Shown: positions 15,934 through 25,436, counted from the first letter of the stretch. The stretch is DNA of 64,000 nucleotides from Variovorax sp. dw_308 (GCF_019207085.1 NZ_JAATOM010000013.1:1-64000), one strand, 5' to 3'. Numbers and translations: made by a program. Notes: generated by a model from the letters alone, not told the origin.

Positions 15934-17007
15934 TTAGTTCATGAGCAGGGGCATGACCAGGCGGCCGAAGCGCTCGGCCTCTTCGTGGTGCGGATAGCCC
16001 GACAGGCAGAAGCCCGAGCAGCCGGCGTCCACGAATTCCTGCAGTTGCGCGGCCACCTGCTGCGGGTTGCCGACCACGGCCACCCCGGCGCCGGGACGCA
16101 CTTCGGTGATGCCGGTCCAGAGGTGCGGCGTCATCTTGCGGCCGACCGTCTTCGACAGTTCCTTCTGGCGTGCATTGGCCGCGGAAGAAGTGGAGCCTTC
16201 GAGTGCTTTCACCATGGCCTTGGCGCTGGCGGTTTCGTTGGCGCCTTCGATCAGGCGGTCCGCGGCTTCCCATGCCTCGGCCTCGGTCTCACGGCAGATG
16301 ATCTGCAGGCGCATCGCGAACTTGATTTCGCTCTCGCGTCCGTACTTGGTCGCGCGCTGACGCATCCGATTGATTTCCTCGCGGATCTTCTCCGGGTAGT
16401 CGCCCCAGAAGAGATGCACGGCCGAGTGCTGCGCCGAGATCTCGGCCGCCTGTTCGGAGCCGCCGCCCAGGAAGAAAGGCGGGTGCGGGTTCTGCACGAG
16501 CTTCGGTAGGATCTTCGGGCCGTCGACGTGATAGTAGTCGCCCTTGAACTGGACACCCTCCTCGGCCCAGAGTCGCTTCATGAGGCGGACCTCTTCCTCG
16601 AGTTGTGCGTAGCGCTCTTCCTTGGAAACGTACTGGCCTTCTGCCGCGGCGTCCTTCTCGCTGATGCCGGCAATGAGGTTCAGGTAGACGCGGCCATTGG
16701 ACAACTGGTCCATCGTCGAGACCATCTTGGCCTGCGCCACTGGATGGAAGAAGCCCGGCTTGATGGCGACCAGTGCCTTGAGCTTCTTCGTGCGGGCCAG
16801 CATGAAGGAGGCCGAGACCCAGGCGTCCCAGCAAACGGGCGAAACCGGCACCAGCATGTAGTCGAAGCCGGCAGCTTCCGCCGCCAGCGAGACGCGTTCG
16901 AAGTGTTCGAGCGATTGAGGAATGCTCTGCGACGGATCGCCGAATGCACTCGTGTCTCCGAGGGTGGGGCAGAACCAGCCCATCGAAAGGGGTGTCGTGT
17001 TGCTCAT
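15934..17007 (-). CDS. LLM-class FMN-dependent monooxygenase (SsuD-like)
   Basis: The start at ATG 17007 has a GGAG site upstream and gives 357 residues. The bacterial-luciferase-like TIM barrel is clear: EAAGFDYMLVPVSPVCWDAW, LARTKKLKALVAIKPGFFHP, STMDQLSNGRVYLNLIAG, PFFLGGGSEQAAE and a VVGNPQQVAAQLQEFVDAG C-terminal region. The pattern is closest to alkanesulfonate monooxygenase SsuD and relatives, which use FMNH2 and O2 to split a C-S bond and release sulfite and an aldehyde. It heads the operon running leftward and diverges from the LysR gene at 17096. A sulfonate substrate fits the nearby aldehyde dehydrogenase and YeiH remnant but is not proven. Confidence 0.87.
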   Translation of the reverse strand: MSNTTPLSMGWFCPTLGDTSAFGDPSQSIPQSLEHFERVSLAAEAAGFDYMLVPVSPVCWDAWVSASFMLARTKKLKALVAIKPGFFHPVAQAKMVSTMDQLSNGRVYLNLIAGISEKDAAAEGQYVSKEERYAQLEEEVRLMKRLWAEEGVQFKGDYYHVDGPKILPKLVQNPHPPFFLGGGSEQAAEISAQHSAVHLFWGDYPEKIREEINRMRQRATKYGRESEIKFAMRLQIICRETEAEAWEAADRLIEGANETASAKAMVKALEGSTSSAANARQKELSKTVGRKMTPHLWTGITEVRPGAGVAVVGNPQQVAAQLQEFVDAGCSGFCLSGYPHHEEAERFGRLVMPLLMN

Positions 17008-17036
17008 GTGCGTGTCTCCGTGGTGAATGTCTGTTG

Positions 17037-17095
17037 AGGCCTCTATTGCATCGCCTATCAAGCCATAAGTACAATGAACTCTTTGGATAGCACGC
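17037..17095 (-). promoter_or_regulatory. LysR-type divergent promoter region, copy 2
   Basis: The 88-bp space between the LLM monooxygenase and LysR genes contains AGGCCTCTATTGCA (17037-17050) and CATAAGTACAATGAA (17064-17078). The first box is identical and the second nearly identical to the region at 11009-11050. The layout suggests an autoregulated LysR operator and the promoter of the 17007-11181 operon. Confidence 0.65.
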
Positions 17096-18016
17096 ATGCA
17101 CAAACTGAATGTCGACAACTTCGACCTGAACCTGCTTGCGGTCTTTCTGAAGCTATGGGAGACGCGCAGCGTCACTCGAGCGAGTGACAAGCTGGCCTTG
17201 AGCCAACCCGCCGTCAGCCATGCCTTGCGTCGATTGCGCGACGCGCTGGGCGACGAACTTTTCGTGTCGAGCAAGGAAGGCTTGGTGCCGACGGCGCGTG
17301 GCGAGTCGCTGGTCGCTCCAGTGCGCGAAGCGCTCGCACAGATCGGACTCGCATTGCAGGCGGGCGAGGCCTTTGTGCCATCGCTCGCACAACGCGAATT
17401 CAGGATCGGTGCAGGCGACATGGTGGAGTTCTCCATGGCGCCCCAACTCATCGAGGAGGTTGCCCGCGAGGCACCGGGCATTCTCATCAAGCTGGTCGCG
17501 GTGCCGGAGGGCGACCTCGGTCGACAACTGCTCGAATCGGGCCAGGTGGATGCCGTCATCGACGGCCAAGCCGTGAAGGGGTCGGGCGTGCGCAGCGAAG
17601 TTGCGGCCGAGATCGGCCTGGTCACCCTCATCTGGAAACGCGAAAAACTGGTCAAGCGGCGTTTCCCCCTCGAGCTTTACCTGAAGCGGCCGCACATCGT
17701 CATACGTACACCGGAGCGGCGCGGCACGATCGTCGACCAGACACTCGCCGAACGCGGGTTGAAGCGTCCTATCGGGGCCATCGCGCAGCACTTCATATCG
17801 ATGCCGGTCATTGCGGCACGAACTGGCTACATCTGCAACCTGCCCAGCGGTATGGGCGCCACCTTCGCGGATCTGTTCGGCCTCAGCGTGCACGAACCGC
17901 CGTTGCCCTTTGCGCCTTCGCCGCTCTACCTTTCGTGGCACAAGCGCTTCGAGGCCGACCAGGCGCTCGCGTGGATGCTGCAGAAGATTCGACACGTGGT
18001 GGCTGACGTGGCGTGA
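17096..18016 (+). CDS. LysR-family transcriptional regulator
   Basis: The 306-residue regulator has the N-terminal winged helix (NLLAVFLKLWETRSVTRASD, LALSQPAVSHALRRLRDALG, DELFVSSKEGLVPTARG) followed by the periplasmic-binding-like effector domain. The DLNLL opening is typical of the NodD-like LysR branch. It is transcribed divergently from the LLM monooxygenase operon, 88 bp apart, and is almost certainly its activator. The repeated promoter boxes at 11.01 kb suggest that it also controls the aldehyde dehydrogenase operon. Confidence 0.9.
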   Translation: MHKLNVDNFDLNLLAVFLKLWETRSVTRASDKLALSQPAVSHALRRLRDALGDELFVSSKEGLVPTARGESLVAPVREALAQIGLALQAGEAFVPSLAQREFRIGAGDMVEFSMAPQLIEEVAREAPGILIKLVAVPEGDLGRQLLESGQVDAVIDGQAVKGSGVRSEVAAEIGLVTLIWKREKLVKRRFPLELYLKRPHIVIRTPERRGTIVDQTLAERGLKRPIGAIAQHFISMPVIAARTGYICNLPSGMGATFADLFGLSVHEPPLPFAPSPLYLSWHKRFEADQALAWMLQKIRHVVADVA

Positions 18017-18339
18017 CGGTACGAACCCGATCGCCAGGCATCTTCCCGCGCCCCGGAACAACTAGCCTGTAGCGGCCGGCACCAGGCAACTGAAAACGCT
18101 CCCGCTTGTCGACGGCAGTGCACCGCCGGTGCACTGCCACGAAGAAGCATTCGCCCGGCCACGGCGACGAAAGGCTATTTTGCACCTGCTGCTTGCCGCA
18201 CTTCCTCGGAAGTTTGCCTTCGAGGTCGGCCCGGATTCGTCGATTCGTCCAGCGTTCCCAACGGAGACTGGTGCGCTGCTCGGCTCTGGTGCGAATTTTC
18301 GACGTGGCCGAATAGCCGCGCGAGTGCGTTCGCGCCGGG
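18017..18339. other. Non-coding stretch next to IS remnants
   Basis: No gene can be supported here. It contains a perfect palindrome at 18114-18138 and leads into the 3' end of a broken IS6-type transposase. Confidence 0.4.
18114..18138. repeat. Perfect 25-bp palindrome
   Basis: Arms GGCAGTGCACCG and CGGTGCACTGCC are separated by a single C. No T-run follows, so it is not a standard terminator. It may be an operator or the remains of an IS end; the first base pattern GGCA resembles IS6-family termini only weakly. Confidence 0.5.
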
Positions 18340-18712
18340 TCAGGCCGAAAGCCCCGCGTTCCAGATCGCGGCCGCGAATTGGCCTTGAAGGCCCAACCGG
18401 CAAAGATTGAACTGTCCCTTGCGAAGCGATGCAGCAACTCCACGCCGGCGATCGTCACCGCCGCCGGTCGAAGACCTTGAAGCCGAGCATGGGGTTGATG
18501 CGCGACTTCACGCCCCGATGGTCTTGCTCGATCATGTTGTTCAGATACTTGGATGATCGCAGCCGTGTGTGTTTCCAGAGCGTGCTCTGTGCTGGCAGTT
18601 CTCGCACCGCGCGGTGCGAGGCAGCATAGCCATCCAGCGTCATACTCACTGGAGCGCGGCCTTGCGTCTCTAGCGCTTTGCGGAAGGAATGCTCTGGTGC
18701 AAACGGCCGTTG
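18340..18712 (-). pseudogene. IS6-family transposase, C-terminal fragment with frameshifts
   Basis: Reverse-strand pieces read SFRKALETQGRAP, LDGYAASHRAVREL, LRSSKYLNNMIEQDHRGVKS and INPMLGFKVFD. After a frame change they continue AAVTIAGVELLHRF, and after a second change GQFNLCRLGLQGQFAAAIWN to a stop at 18342-18340. This is the C-terminal half of an IS6-type DDE transposase (EQDHRGVKSR is its Glu region). The N-terminal third, including the first catalytic Asp, is missing upstream of about 18712, where an IS630-like fragment abuts. Confidence 0.8.
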
Positions 18713-18885
18713 CACGCATCTGGCGCGCCTTCGGCTTGCAGCCGCACCGCCAGGAGACGTTCAAACTGTCCAGCGATCCGCTGTTCGTGGAGAAGGTTCG
18801 TGACATCGTGGGCTTGTACCTGTATCCGCCGCTCAAGGCCATGGTGCTACGCGTGGACGAGAAGAGCCACCCATTAGCTAGCCCC
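18710..18885 (+). pseudogene. IS630-family transposase fragment (different from the 6-kb element)
   Basis: The forward strand reads VARIWRAFGLQPHRQETFKL, SSDPLFVEKVRDIVGLYLYP and then VLRVDEKS. This is the middle of an IS630-type transposase up to the first catalytic Asp (VDEKS). Both ends are lost: the 5' side joins the IS6 remnant and the 3' side loses homology after about 18885. Confidence 0.75.
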
Positions 18886-19028
18886 GGCCCCGGCCATGAG
18901 CCGCCTGTCGTCCACCGCTTGCTAGCGTCTGCACAACACCCGCGAGCCGCCGTTCGATGGAGTCGAAGTTCGATCTCCACAAGGCTGATGGCGACGGCGT
19001 TGCTACTTGCCGTGCTTCAACTGCATTG

Positions 19029-19940
19029 CTACCAACGCACCTTGATGCCGAGCGAGCCTTGCACTGAGGACTTCACGCTGGCATCGCCGCCCATGTTCCA
19101 CTGGTGGCCGATTTCGCCGCAAAGGCTTGTCGTCGATGACAGCGCCAGGGTCGCGCCCGCCGCGATTTCGCTGGCGCTGTAGCTGCCCTCGCTTGCGATG
19201 GCGGTCGATGCCGCCGGTCCGATGAATAGGGCTGCATCGCCGCCGAAGTTCGCGCGGTAGAAGTTCAGGCACCCATAAGGCTGCAGCCGCCCGGCGGCAG
19301 TGGCCAGATCCCCCTTGATGCGCAAGCCCAGCCGGGCGATCCAGCCGCTGGCCGAGTCCTGCTGTACGCGCGCGCCGCTGAGGAGCAGGTCGTCGATGCT
19401 GTTGTGCTGCCAGGCCAGTTGCGCCTGCGGCTCGATGCTCCAGCGCTCGTTCAGCGCAAACGCCTTGCCGCCTTCCACCGAGGCGGTGAAGCCGCTGGCC
19501 TTGCCCGAGACCGTAGGATTCCCGGCCGGTCGGACGTCGTAGCGGTGGCTGGCCCCTTGCAGCGCACACTGTCGAAGTACCAGCCGCTGGCATCCATCCA
19601 GGTCGCGTAGGCGCCCAGGAAGCGCGAATTCAGGTCATTGCTGCCGACAGCCGTGTTGAAGATGCCATGCGCATTGCCGCTGACATCGGCGTTGCCGTCC
19701 AGATAGCCGACGTAGACGCCCGCGCGCCAGGTGTCCGTCACCAGCAGGTCGGTGCCGGCCTGCAGGCCGCTCACCCGCATGGCGGTCCGGGCCTCCGCGA
19801 CGCCGGGCTCTGCCACGTCCAGGTCCGCGTACACGAGGCGTCCCCAGGCCCGGCGCGTGCCGGCTCGGCAAGGCCCACGGCGTCGGTGTCACCGAATCGG
19901 TGCCGAAAGCCCCAGGTGCTTCATCGCCCATCACCGCTGC
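19029..19940 (-). pseudogene. Autotransporter beta-barrel domain, degraded
   Basis: Reverse-strand segments in changing frames match the autotransporter (type V secretion) outer-membrane barrel. They read LVYADLDVAEPGVAEARTAM, GLQAGTDLLVTDTWRAGVYV and LGAYATWMDASGWYFDSV. After a one-base loss near 19565 they continue FTASVEGGKAFALNERWSIE, PQAQLAWQHNSIDDLLLSG and finally GIKVRW before the stop at 19029. The aromatic last residue is normal for outer-membrane barrels. Another frame change occurs near 19840, and the passenger domain is missing because IS110 sequence begins at about 19940. The gene is therefore non-functional. Confidence 0.75.
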
Positions 19941-19942
19941 GA

Positions 19943-20675
19943 GCGTGTGTGGTCCGTGGTGCATGAGCCCACGCCCGAGGAGGAAGATGCGCGTCGCACG
20001 CACCGCGAACTCGCCCGGCTGACAAAGGAGCGCACCTCACACACGAACCGCATCGGCTCGCTGCTGGTGCTGCACAACCTTCGCCCGCACGTCATCATCG
20101 GCGGACGCGACTGGGCGCGCTGGTGGGAACGCAATTGCGAGCAGGTACCGCCTGTGTTGCGCGCCGAGATCGAGCGCGAGAGCGCTCGGCTTGCGTTGGT
20201 CAAACAGCAGGTGAAGGCGATGGAGGCCGAGCGGCGCGAGGGACTGGCCGGTGGCAAGCACCCGCAGGTGACGCAACTGGCCCGGTTGCGCGCCATCGGA
20301 GCCAAGGGCGCTTGGGTGTTGGTCAAGGAGGTGTTCGGCTGGCGGCGCTTTGCCAACCGGCGCGAGCTGGCCGGTTGCCTGGGGTTGGCGCCCACGCCAT
20401 ATGCCAGCGGCGACAGCCAGATCGAGCAGGGCATCAGCAAGGCCGGCAACAAGCGAGCACGGACCATGCTGGTGGAACTCGCCTGGAGCTGGTTGCGCCT
20501 GCAACCCGATAGCGCTTTGACCCAGTGGTTCAACCGTCGTTTCGCCGGTGGCGGCAAGCGGATGCGTCGCGTGGGCATCGTCGCCGTGGCGAGAAGACTG
20601 GCGATCGCACTGTGGCGCTACCTTCAGTACGGCGAGATCCCGCCCGGGGCCTTGCTCAAGCCGGCCACAGCCTGA
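19943..20675 (+). pseudogene. IS110-family transposase, C-terminal part
   Basis: From about 19943 the forward frame encodes the C-terminal domain of an IS110/IS116-type recombinase. It reads VVHEPTPEEEDARRTHREL, a coiled region, LARLRAIGAKGAWVLVKEVF, RELAGCLGLAPTPYASG and GISKAGNKRARTMLVELAW, where the domain's conserved Ser is normally found, and it ends at 20675. The N-terminal DEDD RuvC-like domain is absent, because autotransporter sequence lies immediately upstream on the other strand. It is therefore a truncated, inactive copy. Confidence 0.85.
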
Positions 20676-21351
20676 AGTCCCGCAAGCAGACTGCTCTCAC
20701 GAATGGCGGCCGAGGAACGCATCATCATGATCAAAGGTCGACGCGCCCGCAACGACTGCGGGTCACTGCATCGAAGTGACCGTCACGAAAGAAGGGGCGC
20801 GCCGGTAACCGGGGTTTGCCAGTGCGCTTCGCGCGCATGCAGCATGAGGTGCAAGGTGTCCGCATCCTGCACGGATAGAAGTTCGTTCGGGCACTGGCTC
20901 GAACGCTCGCCACGCCCCAACCTCGGATCAAGATGTGTCACCAATGCCGCCACGGCCGAACCCGCTCAGCAACACGAAGGTAGTCACCATGAAACGCCAT
21001 TCAGATGTTGATTGAAAGACTTGACAAACAAGTCCTCATAGAAGCAGTCGTCCGAACTTGCGATAGCAGGGTAGCCGCCAAGATGCCGCCGAGCTACGAC
21101 TGCAATACCTTCAGACCGGGCGTTGATGCCGGGGTCTTCTTCGCGCTGGGACGACTGGAGTCGTCACAGCGTGAGTTGGTCGAGCAACCCTCAAAGGCAG
21201 CAACCGCTGCGTAGGCGACTGTCAAACTATGCGCTCGACAGGTCAAGATGCTGGTGCGGACGCCTTCCGCAACAAATCCACGGAACTTGGGAAGTTCTTC
21301 ACCTACTGCCTGGCGCACCCGAATCGCTGATCGGCCTCCGTGCGGTGTCGT
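20676..21351. other. 676-bp stretch without a recognisable gene
   Basis: Only short, unconvincing frames occur. Part may be the non-coding right end of the IS110 element. A small inverted repeat (GACTTG ACAAA CAAGTC, around 21015-21035) is visible without a T-run. No function is proposed. Confidence 0.4.
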
Positions 21352-21744
21352 CTATGGCCGTGACGTCGATGCTCGCGAGCGCGTCACAAGTCCGCTGCGC
21401 TGCTTTTGGATCGCCTCAAGTTGTGCCAGTTGTGCCGGACATTCAGTGGATGCGGTCACCAGCACGAGGGGGCTGCGCCTGAGCGCCGTGATCGTCTTCT
21501 CGACGCTCGCCGCCTCGCGATTCGGAGACACCAGTCCCGCGACAACGGCGGCTCTCGATCGGCGGGTAAATGCTTTCTCGAATACTGGAGTCCCGCAGCG
21601 TGCCGCGATCACGCGGTAGTCGGCCTCCTGCTGCTCGCCGTGCAGCGGCGCAACGCCTTGGGTTTGCGCATGGGCTAAGGGGCTCAGGCTTGCCATCGCC
21701 ATCGCGCCCGCAAGGGTCGTCGCGATGAAGAAATTATTGAACAT
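21352..21744 (-). CDS. Small exported protein of unknown function
   Basis: The start is placed at ATG 21744, which opens a signal peptide (MFNNFFIATTLAGAMAMASL, then SPLAHA and cleavage before QTQ). The product is 130 residues. The mature part has two cysteines (AARCGTPVFEKAF and STECPAQLAQ) that could form a disulfide, and an Arg-rich C-terminus. No family was recognised. Its reading frame is intact in a neighbourhood of broken genes, but its coding quality is only moderate. Confidence 0.5.
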   Translation of the reverse strand: MFNNFFIATTLAGAMAMASLSPLAHAQTQGVAPLHGEQQEADYRVIAARCGTPVFEKAFTRRSRAAVVAGLVSPNREAASVEKTITALRRSPLVLVTASTECPAQLAQLEAIQKQRSGLVTRSRASTSRP

Positions 21745-22119
21745 CAGGGCTCGGCACTGCGCGCTTCGCATCGCGCCATCGTAGTGCCGCAAGTCGGTCC
21801 GGCGCCAGCACTTCAACCATATCGTGGCGGAGGCGCCACGCCGATCGCTCGCGCCGCTGAAATCCTCGGTCGTTGCCCCGTCAGGCGACTTGATCTCGCT
21901 CTGCTATTGTTCGCGCCACGGACGGGGATCGACTGCGCTCCTCTTCAGGCGGCAGCGGCGGGGCACAGAATGTCCGTAGCCTCGCTCAGCCGTTTTCACG
22001 TGCCAGTTCCTCGTCTCGTAGTGAGGTCCCGACGAGCGTCCGTACGCTACCGCTCAGTGAGCTAGCCTTGTTTGGGTTTGGCCAAAATCACCGACACATT
22101 GAAAGGTGAGACGCGGGTT

Positions 22120-22947
22120 TTATTGCTGAGCTTTGGGCCGCAACTGAGAGCCAAAGTTCAGGCTGCCGCCCTCGTCTGTCCAAACCTTGAAGGATTCCCT
22201 GGATAGCGCGACGTCGCAGGCGTCCCGGCCCCGCGCAATCAACACGCGCCCAATACGCTGCGTGTTGTTGCGCGCGTCGAAGGTGTACCAACAATCGCCG
22301 AGATAAGCCTCGGACCACGCCGCAAAATCCCCTGGCGCGTAAGGCGGCTGCGTGCCGACGTCGCCAAGATAGCCGGTGCAATAACGTGCCGGGATGTTCA
22401 GGCAGCGACAAAGCGCGATCGCCAAATGGGCGTAGTCGCGGCACACGCCCTGGCCTTCGTTGTAGCCGCCCAGCGCGGTGCGCGTCCGACTTGCATTCTG
22501 GTAGCCGAACTTGATGTGTTGGTGCACAAAATCGCAGATCGCCTGCACGCGACCCCAGCCAATTGGGCCTGAGCCAAAGCGCTGCCAGGCGATTTCGCTG
22601 AGCTGGTCGGTCTCGCAATAGCGGCTGCCAAGCAGATAGACCAGCGTCGATTCCGGGAGATTCTCCACCGGCGTCTGCGTTGCCCACGGGGCGACGAGAT
22701 CTGCTGCGCCGCTGTCGTTGATCAGCGCGTCGGTATTGAGGACGAACCGACCCGCGGGCGCCACGATGCGAGTGCACCAGTTGCCGAACAGATCGCGGTA
22801 CGCGGTGACCGGTACCGATGGACTCGTCACCAGGCGATCGGGCCGCACCAGGTCGGACGCACGCGAATAGTGGATGCTCAAGGTCAGCATCATCGGCGTC
22901 GGCTGGGGGCACTGATACACCATTTCAAAACCAACGCGTAGTTGCAT
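22120..22947 (-). CDS. Transglutaminase-like (bacterial cysteine-protease-fold) protein
   Basis: The 275-residue protein has an N-terminal beta-rich domain and a C-terminal transglutaminase-like core. The core shows the nucleophile in GGYNEGQGVCRDYAHLAIAL, the CRCLNIPARYCTGYL segment, and FAAWSEAYLGDCWYTFDARN, where the second and third catalytic positions lie (the acid is in FDAR). In classical members the residue before AW is His; here it is Ala, which is also seen in some relatives, so catalysis is uncertain. Such proteins are thought to be peptidases or amide-forming enzymes and are often next to alpha-E/circularly permuted ATP-grasp genes, which are absent here. Confidence 0.8.
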   Translation of the reverse strand: MQLRVGFEMVYQCPQPTPMMLTLSIHYSRASDLVRPDRLVTSPSVPVTAYRDLFGNWCTRIVAPAGRFVLNTDALINDSGAADLVAPWATQTPVENLPESTLVYLLGSRYCETDQLSEIAWQRFGSGPIGWGRVQAICDFVHQHIKFGYQNASRTRTALGGYNEGQGVCRDYAHLAIALCRCLNIPARYCTGYLGDVGTQPPYAPGDFAAWSEAYLGDCWYTFDARNNTQRIGRVLIARGRDACDVALSRESFKVWTDEGGSLNFGSQLRPKAQQ

Positions 22948-23071
22948 GCTCGCCCTCTGTTGCTTCGCCAGGCCACACCACCAGTGCGTGCAGTTTTCGC
23001 CCGCGTATCACCGTACTTAGAAGTCGAAACAGACCCGGTGCGTCCCTTTTCCCTGCGGCATTCGCAAGCCC

Positions 23072-23791
23072 TCAGGTCGCGGTGGTCGCCGGAAGCAACC
23101 GGTCGTACTCGGACTTGACGACTGCATAGCACTCGCAGGTGCGCTTCTCCAACCCCGCGCGATCCAGCACCGAGATGTGACCTCGCGCATAGCGGATCAG
23201 GCCCGCCTGCTGCAGCTTGAGCGCCCCCTCCGTTACGCCCTCGCGCCGGACGCCGAGCATGTTGGCGATCAACTCTTGCGTCATCACGAGGTCGCTGCCC
23301 TGCAGGCGGTCGAGGCTCAGCAGGAGCCAGCGGCATAGCTGTTGGTCTAGCGAATGGTGCCGGTTGCACGCGGCCGTCTGCGCCATCTGCGTGATCAATG
23401 CCTGGGTATAGCGCAGCAGCAGGTGCAGCACCGGGCCGGCCCGGTTGAACTCCTTTTTCATGAGATTTGCCTTCAATCGGAACCCATGGCCGGCGCTCTG
23501 GACCACGGCGCGACTGGGCGTAGATTCGCCGCCCATGAAGAGCGAGATACCGACGATGCCCTCGTTGCCCACCACCGCGATCTCGGCCGAGGCACCGCTT
23601 TCCATCACGTACAGCAACGACACGATCGAGGTGGTCGGAAAGTACACGTGGCTCAGCGCCCTGCCCGATTCGTAGAGCACCTGTCCCAATGGCATGTCGA
23701 CCGATTCGAGTTCCGGGAACCACCGCTTCCGCTCGGCGTCGGGCAATGTGCACAGCAAGTGGTTATCCAGGGGGTCGGGGGACTTGGGCAT
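23072..23791 (-). CDS. Crp/Fnr-family transcriptional regulator
   Basis: The start at ATG 23791 gives 239 residues, normal for this family. The N-terminal half is a cyclic-nucleotide-binding-type beta-roll (VDMPLGQVLYESGRALSHVY, then IAVVGNEGIVGISLFMGGES). The C-terminal half is a winged helix (DLVMTQELIANMLGVRREGV with recognition helix, then LQQAGLIRYARGHISVLD). It has no N-terminal Fnr-type iron-sulfur cysteine cluster, and the cAMP-contacting residues are not conserved, so the signal is unknown. A truncated paralogue of its C-terminal half lies at 26605-26982 on the opposite strand. Confidence 0.87.
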   Translation of the reverse strand: MPKSPDPLDNHLLCTLPDAERKRWFPELESVDMPLGQVLYESGRALSHVYFPTTSIVSLLYVMESGASAEIAVVGNEGIVGISLFMGGESTPSRAVVQSAGHGFRLKANLMKKEFNRAGPVLHLLLRYTQALITQMAQTAACNRHHSLDQQLCRWLLLSLDRLQGSDLVMTQELIANMLGVRREGVTEGALKLQQAGLIRYARGHISVLDRAGLEKRTCECYAVVKSEYDRLLPATTAT

Positions 23792-24311
23792 AACGCAACT
23801 CCGCAACAAGACAGGCACCAAGATCCAGTCGGAGCCGCGTCCACCGCGTTGCTCACGATGAAAGCCAGTATAGGCATCGCGGAACGCCTGTGTGCGGTGT
23901 CGCACAGTGACCGCGACGGGAGTGTTTCATCAGGCGGGTGTAAGTGGGCCTGACCAGTCCAGTCAGCTCGCCGGGGGAACGCGCGGCACGCAACTGGTAC
24001 TCCGCAATATTCCATGACACGTAGCTGATGTCGTTGCTTCGCAGTTGCTTGGCCAAGCACGAAGTTGTTCAGCGACAACGGTGAAGGATGTCCACTTCCA
24101 TTCGCCGGGGCAACGCCGATTGACCGCGTGCGTTTGCGAGCCATCGCGCGCGCGATGTTTTCAGCGAAAGGCTTTCGCGCGTGCGCCACTGTGTATGTTT
24201 GACACCGCACAGACCGGCCTTCCTCGAAGGGTTAAACAAGAAGTCGTACGCCTTTGAAGAACAAGCGGGCGGTAGCCGATAAATGAACCGACAAAATCCA
24301 AGGACTGGAGC
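23792..24311. other. Divergent intergenic region between Crp/Fnr and kinase genes
   Basis: No gene is supported in these 520 bp. A small palindrome, GCGAAAG G CTTTCGC, lies at 24164-24178 upstream of the kinase gene and could be a regulatory site. Confidence 0.35.
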
Positions 24312-25436
24312 ATGCGTAACTTTCTCGCCAACAATCGGGAGGAGCTGGTTTCACGCTGCAAGTCGAAGGTTGCGCTGAGGCCTCAGCGCTCCGCCACTGA
24401 AAAACAGTTGGCAAACGGCATTCCGTTGTTCCTCGACCAGCTGATCAAGACCCTTGAAGCGGAAGATGCTGACAAGCCCGCGGACAGCATCAGGATCTCG
24501 GGGCCATCAGGCGGAGATTCGATAGACTTGTCTGAAATGGGGGTGGGCGCCGCTGCCCATGGCAAGGAACTGCTGAAGCTGGGCTACACGGTGGACCAGG
24601 TCGTTCACGACTATGGCGACCTTTGCCAGGCGATCACGGACCTTGCCTTTGAACGCGACGCCCCGTTCGCCATTGGCGAATTCCGCACTCTGAATCGCTG
24701 CCTTGACAATGCCATTGCGGACGCTGTCACCGAGTTCAGTTATCAGCGGGATACGCAAATCGCCCGTCAGCACAGCCTCGACGCGAATGAGCGTTTCGGA
24801 TTTCTGGTTCACGAACTGCGCAATGCCCTTGGGACGGCAACGCTTGCGATCCACGCTCTCGAGCTGGGCAACATGACTGTGGGCGGCGCCACCGGGACAG
24901 TCCTGAAACGCAGTCTGTCAACGATGGGCGGCTTGATCAGTCGGGGGCTCGCCGAGGTGCGCAGTGGCCCGCCTGAACAGCGCCATACATTTTCCGTCGC
25001 CTCGTTCATCAAGGACGCCGATGCCGCGGCCCAACTCGTTGCCAGCGCCGCAGGTTGCGTCCTCAAGGTGCCAGCTGTAGATCCACTGCTTGCCATCCGC
25101 GGCAATCGCGAACTCCTGCTGGCCGCATTGGCAAACCTTTTGCAGAACGCCTTCAAGTTCACGCACGCCAACACCGAAGTTGCCTTGACGGCTTATGAGT
25201 CCGGCGAACACGTCCTGATCGAAGTCGATGACCACTGCGGCGGGCTGCCACCCGGGAGTGCTGCAAAAATGTTCGCACCCTTCAGTCAGCACAGCCATGA
25301 CAAGTCGGGCCTGGGGCTGGGCCTTTCCATTGCGCGCCAAAGCGTTGAGGCCAACTCTGGCACCCTGACGGTGCGGGACGTGCCGGGCACCGGTTGCGTT
25401 TTCACCATCCGCCTGCCGCGCCACGGGATCTTGTGA
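24312..25436 (+). CDS. RsbR-like sensor histidine kinase
   Basis: The 374-residue protein begins after an AAGGA site seven bases upstream. Residues about 1-150 resemble the N-terminal RsbRD-type four-helix sensory domain (LGYTVDQVVHDYGDLCQAIT). A dimerisation/phosphoacceptor segment with the H-box FLVHELRNALGTA (His near residue 168) follows. The C-terminal HATPase_c domain has the N-box (NLLQNAFKFTHAN), G1 (VDDHCGGLPPG) and G2 (SGLGLGLSIARQSV). It has no membrane segment, so it is a cytoplasmic kinase. No response regulator gene lies beside it, making it an orphan kinase that is perhaps part of a stress-response island. Confidence 0.85.
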   Translation: MRNFLANNREELVSRCKSKVALRPQRSATEKQLANGIPLFLDQLIKTLEAEDADKPADSIRISGPSGGDSIDLSEMGVGAAAHGKELLKLGYTVDQVVHDYGDLCQAITDLAFERDAPFAIGEFRTLNRCLDNAIADAVTEFSYQRDTQIARQHSLDANERFGFLVHELRNALGTATLAIHALELGNMTVGGATGTVLKRSLSTMGGLISRGLAEVRSGPPEQRHTFSVASFIKDADAAAQLVASAAGCVLKVPAVDPLLAIRGNRELLLAALANLLQNAFKFTHANTEVALTAYESGEHVLIEVDDHCGGLPPGSAAKMFAPFSQHSHDKSGLGLGLSIARQSVEANSGTLTVRDVPGTGCVFTIRLPRHGIL

